Positions 20,595 to 20,700 of a stretch of 20,700 bases of DNA are shown piece after piece; within the stretch, counting starts at the first letter, position 1; each line of letters starts with the position of its first letter. The stretch is from Bacillota bacterium. GTDB lineage: Bacteria > Bacillota > Clostridia > Oscillospirales > Acutalibacteraceae. The DNA is taken from the NCBI GenBank assembly GCA_023401495.1, contig JAEXDU010000082.1, positions 1 to 20,700 of the forward strand. Direction: 5' to 3'. A program made the position numbers and the translations under genes. The notes below the pieces were generated by a model. That model did not search any database. It had not been told where the DNA came from and worked only from the letters and a program-made list of their open reading frames with translations.

Positions 20595-20700
20595 ATGAGA
20601 AGCGATTTAATGAAAGAAGGCGCCGCACGTGCCCCGCACCGCTCTTTGCTGTATGCGCTGGGACTGACGGAAAACGAAATGAAACGCCCCTTTATTGCAG
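20595..20700 (+). CDS. ilvD: Dihydroxy-acid dehydratase, N-terminal start (3' truncated)
   Basis: The first 35 codons are visible before the window ends. MRSDLMKEGAARAPHRSLLY followed by ALGLTENEMKRPFI matches the conserved N-terminus of IlvD, the iron-sulfur enzyme that makes 2-keto acids in valine, leucine and isoleucine synthesis. The start ATG 20595 lies 9 bases after AGGAGGG. No clear promoter or T-box leader was found in the 122 bases upstream. Confidence 0.88.
   Translation, partial: MRSDLMKEGAARAPHRSLLYALGLTENEMKRPFIA

Noticed and set aside
1..20700. CRISPR arrays, transposases, integrases, rRNA genes, phage genes
   Set aside because: None is visible; repeated elements are limited to short palindromes and no mobile-element protein is encoded.

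Overview
The window looks like a chromosomal core region of a Gram-positive, low-to-mid GC Clostridia-type bacterium, perhaps of the Oscillospiraceae/Ruminococcaceae sort. This is inferred from strong AGGAGG-type ribosome sites, frequent TTG starts, sigma-A TTGACA/TATAAT promoters, U-tract terminators, a zinc-finger ClpE ATPase and the ftsE-ftsX-M23-S41 gene order. No phage, insertion sequence, CRISPR array or rRNA is visible.

Layout. Positions 1-2623 carry the tail of a probable CDP-alcohol phosphatidyltransferase and a ClpE-type AAA+ unfoldase. Positions 2632-3120 hold a tRNA cluster (Gly-UCC, Arg-UCU, His-GUG, Gln-UUG) behind a good promoter. Positions 3166-5076 are a patch of small unrelated genes: a leftward XRE regulator, a divergent 52-58 residue ORF of unknown function, a leftward TspO homologue and a GNAT acetyltransferase. 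Positions 5187-8410 are a complete four-gene ABC importer (two permeases, ATPase, lipoprotein) whose binding protein resembles the cysteine-binding CjaA family. Then come single-gene units: a formate/nitrite-type channel (8784), a VOC-fold protein (9841), a 2,3-diaminopropionate ammonia-lyase (10444) and a PucR/CdaR-type regulator (11852).

Positions 13133-17364 are a cell-division and cell-wall module: ftsE, ftsX and a coiled-coil M23 peptidase, translationally coupled by 11-base overlaps, followed by an S41/PDZ protein. FtsEX is expected to transmit ATP hydrolysis across the membrane to activate the M23 hydrolase. The S41 protein appears to have lost all three residues of the Ser-Lys-Gln catalytic site, so it may be a scaffold or regulator. 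It is flanked by palindromic intergenic elements that look related. Positions 17368-20472 contain greA, lysS and an unknown single-pass membrane protein. The window ends in the first 35 codons of ilvD.

Most genes are ordinary housekeeping functions. The most unusual points are the pseudo-protease next to FtsEX, a terminator-like hairpin between a perfect consensus promoter and greA, the palindrome family around the S41 gene, and the small XRE/mini-ORF pair with a palindrome on its promoter. All assignments come from reading motifs by eye; no database search was possible.
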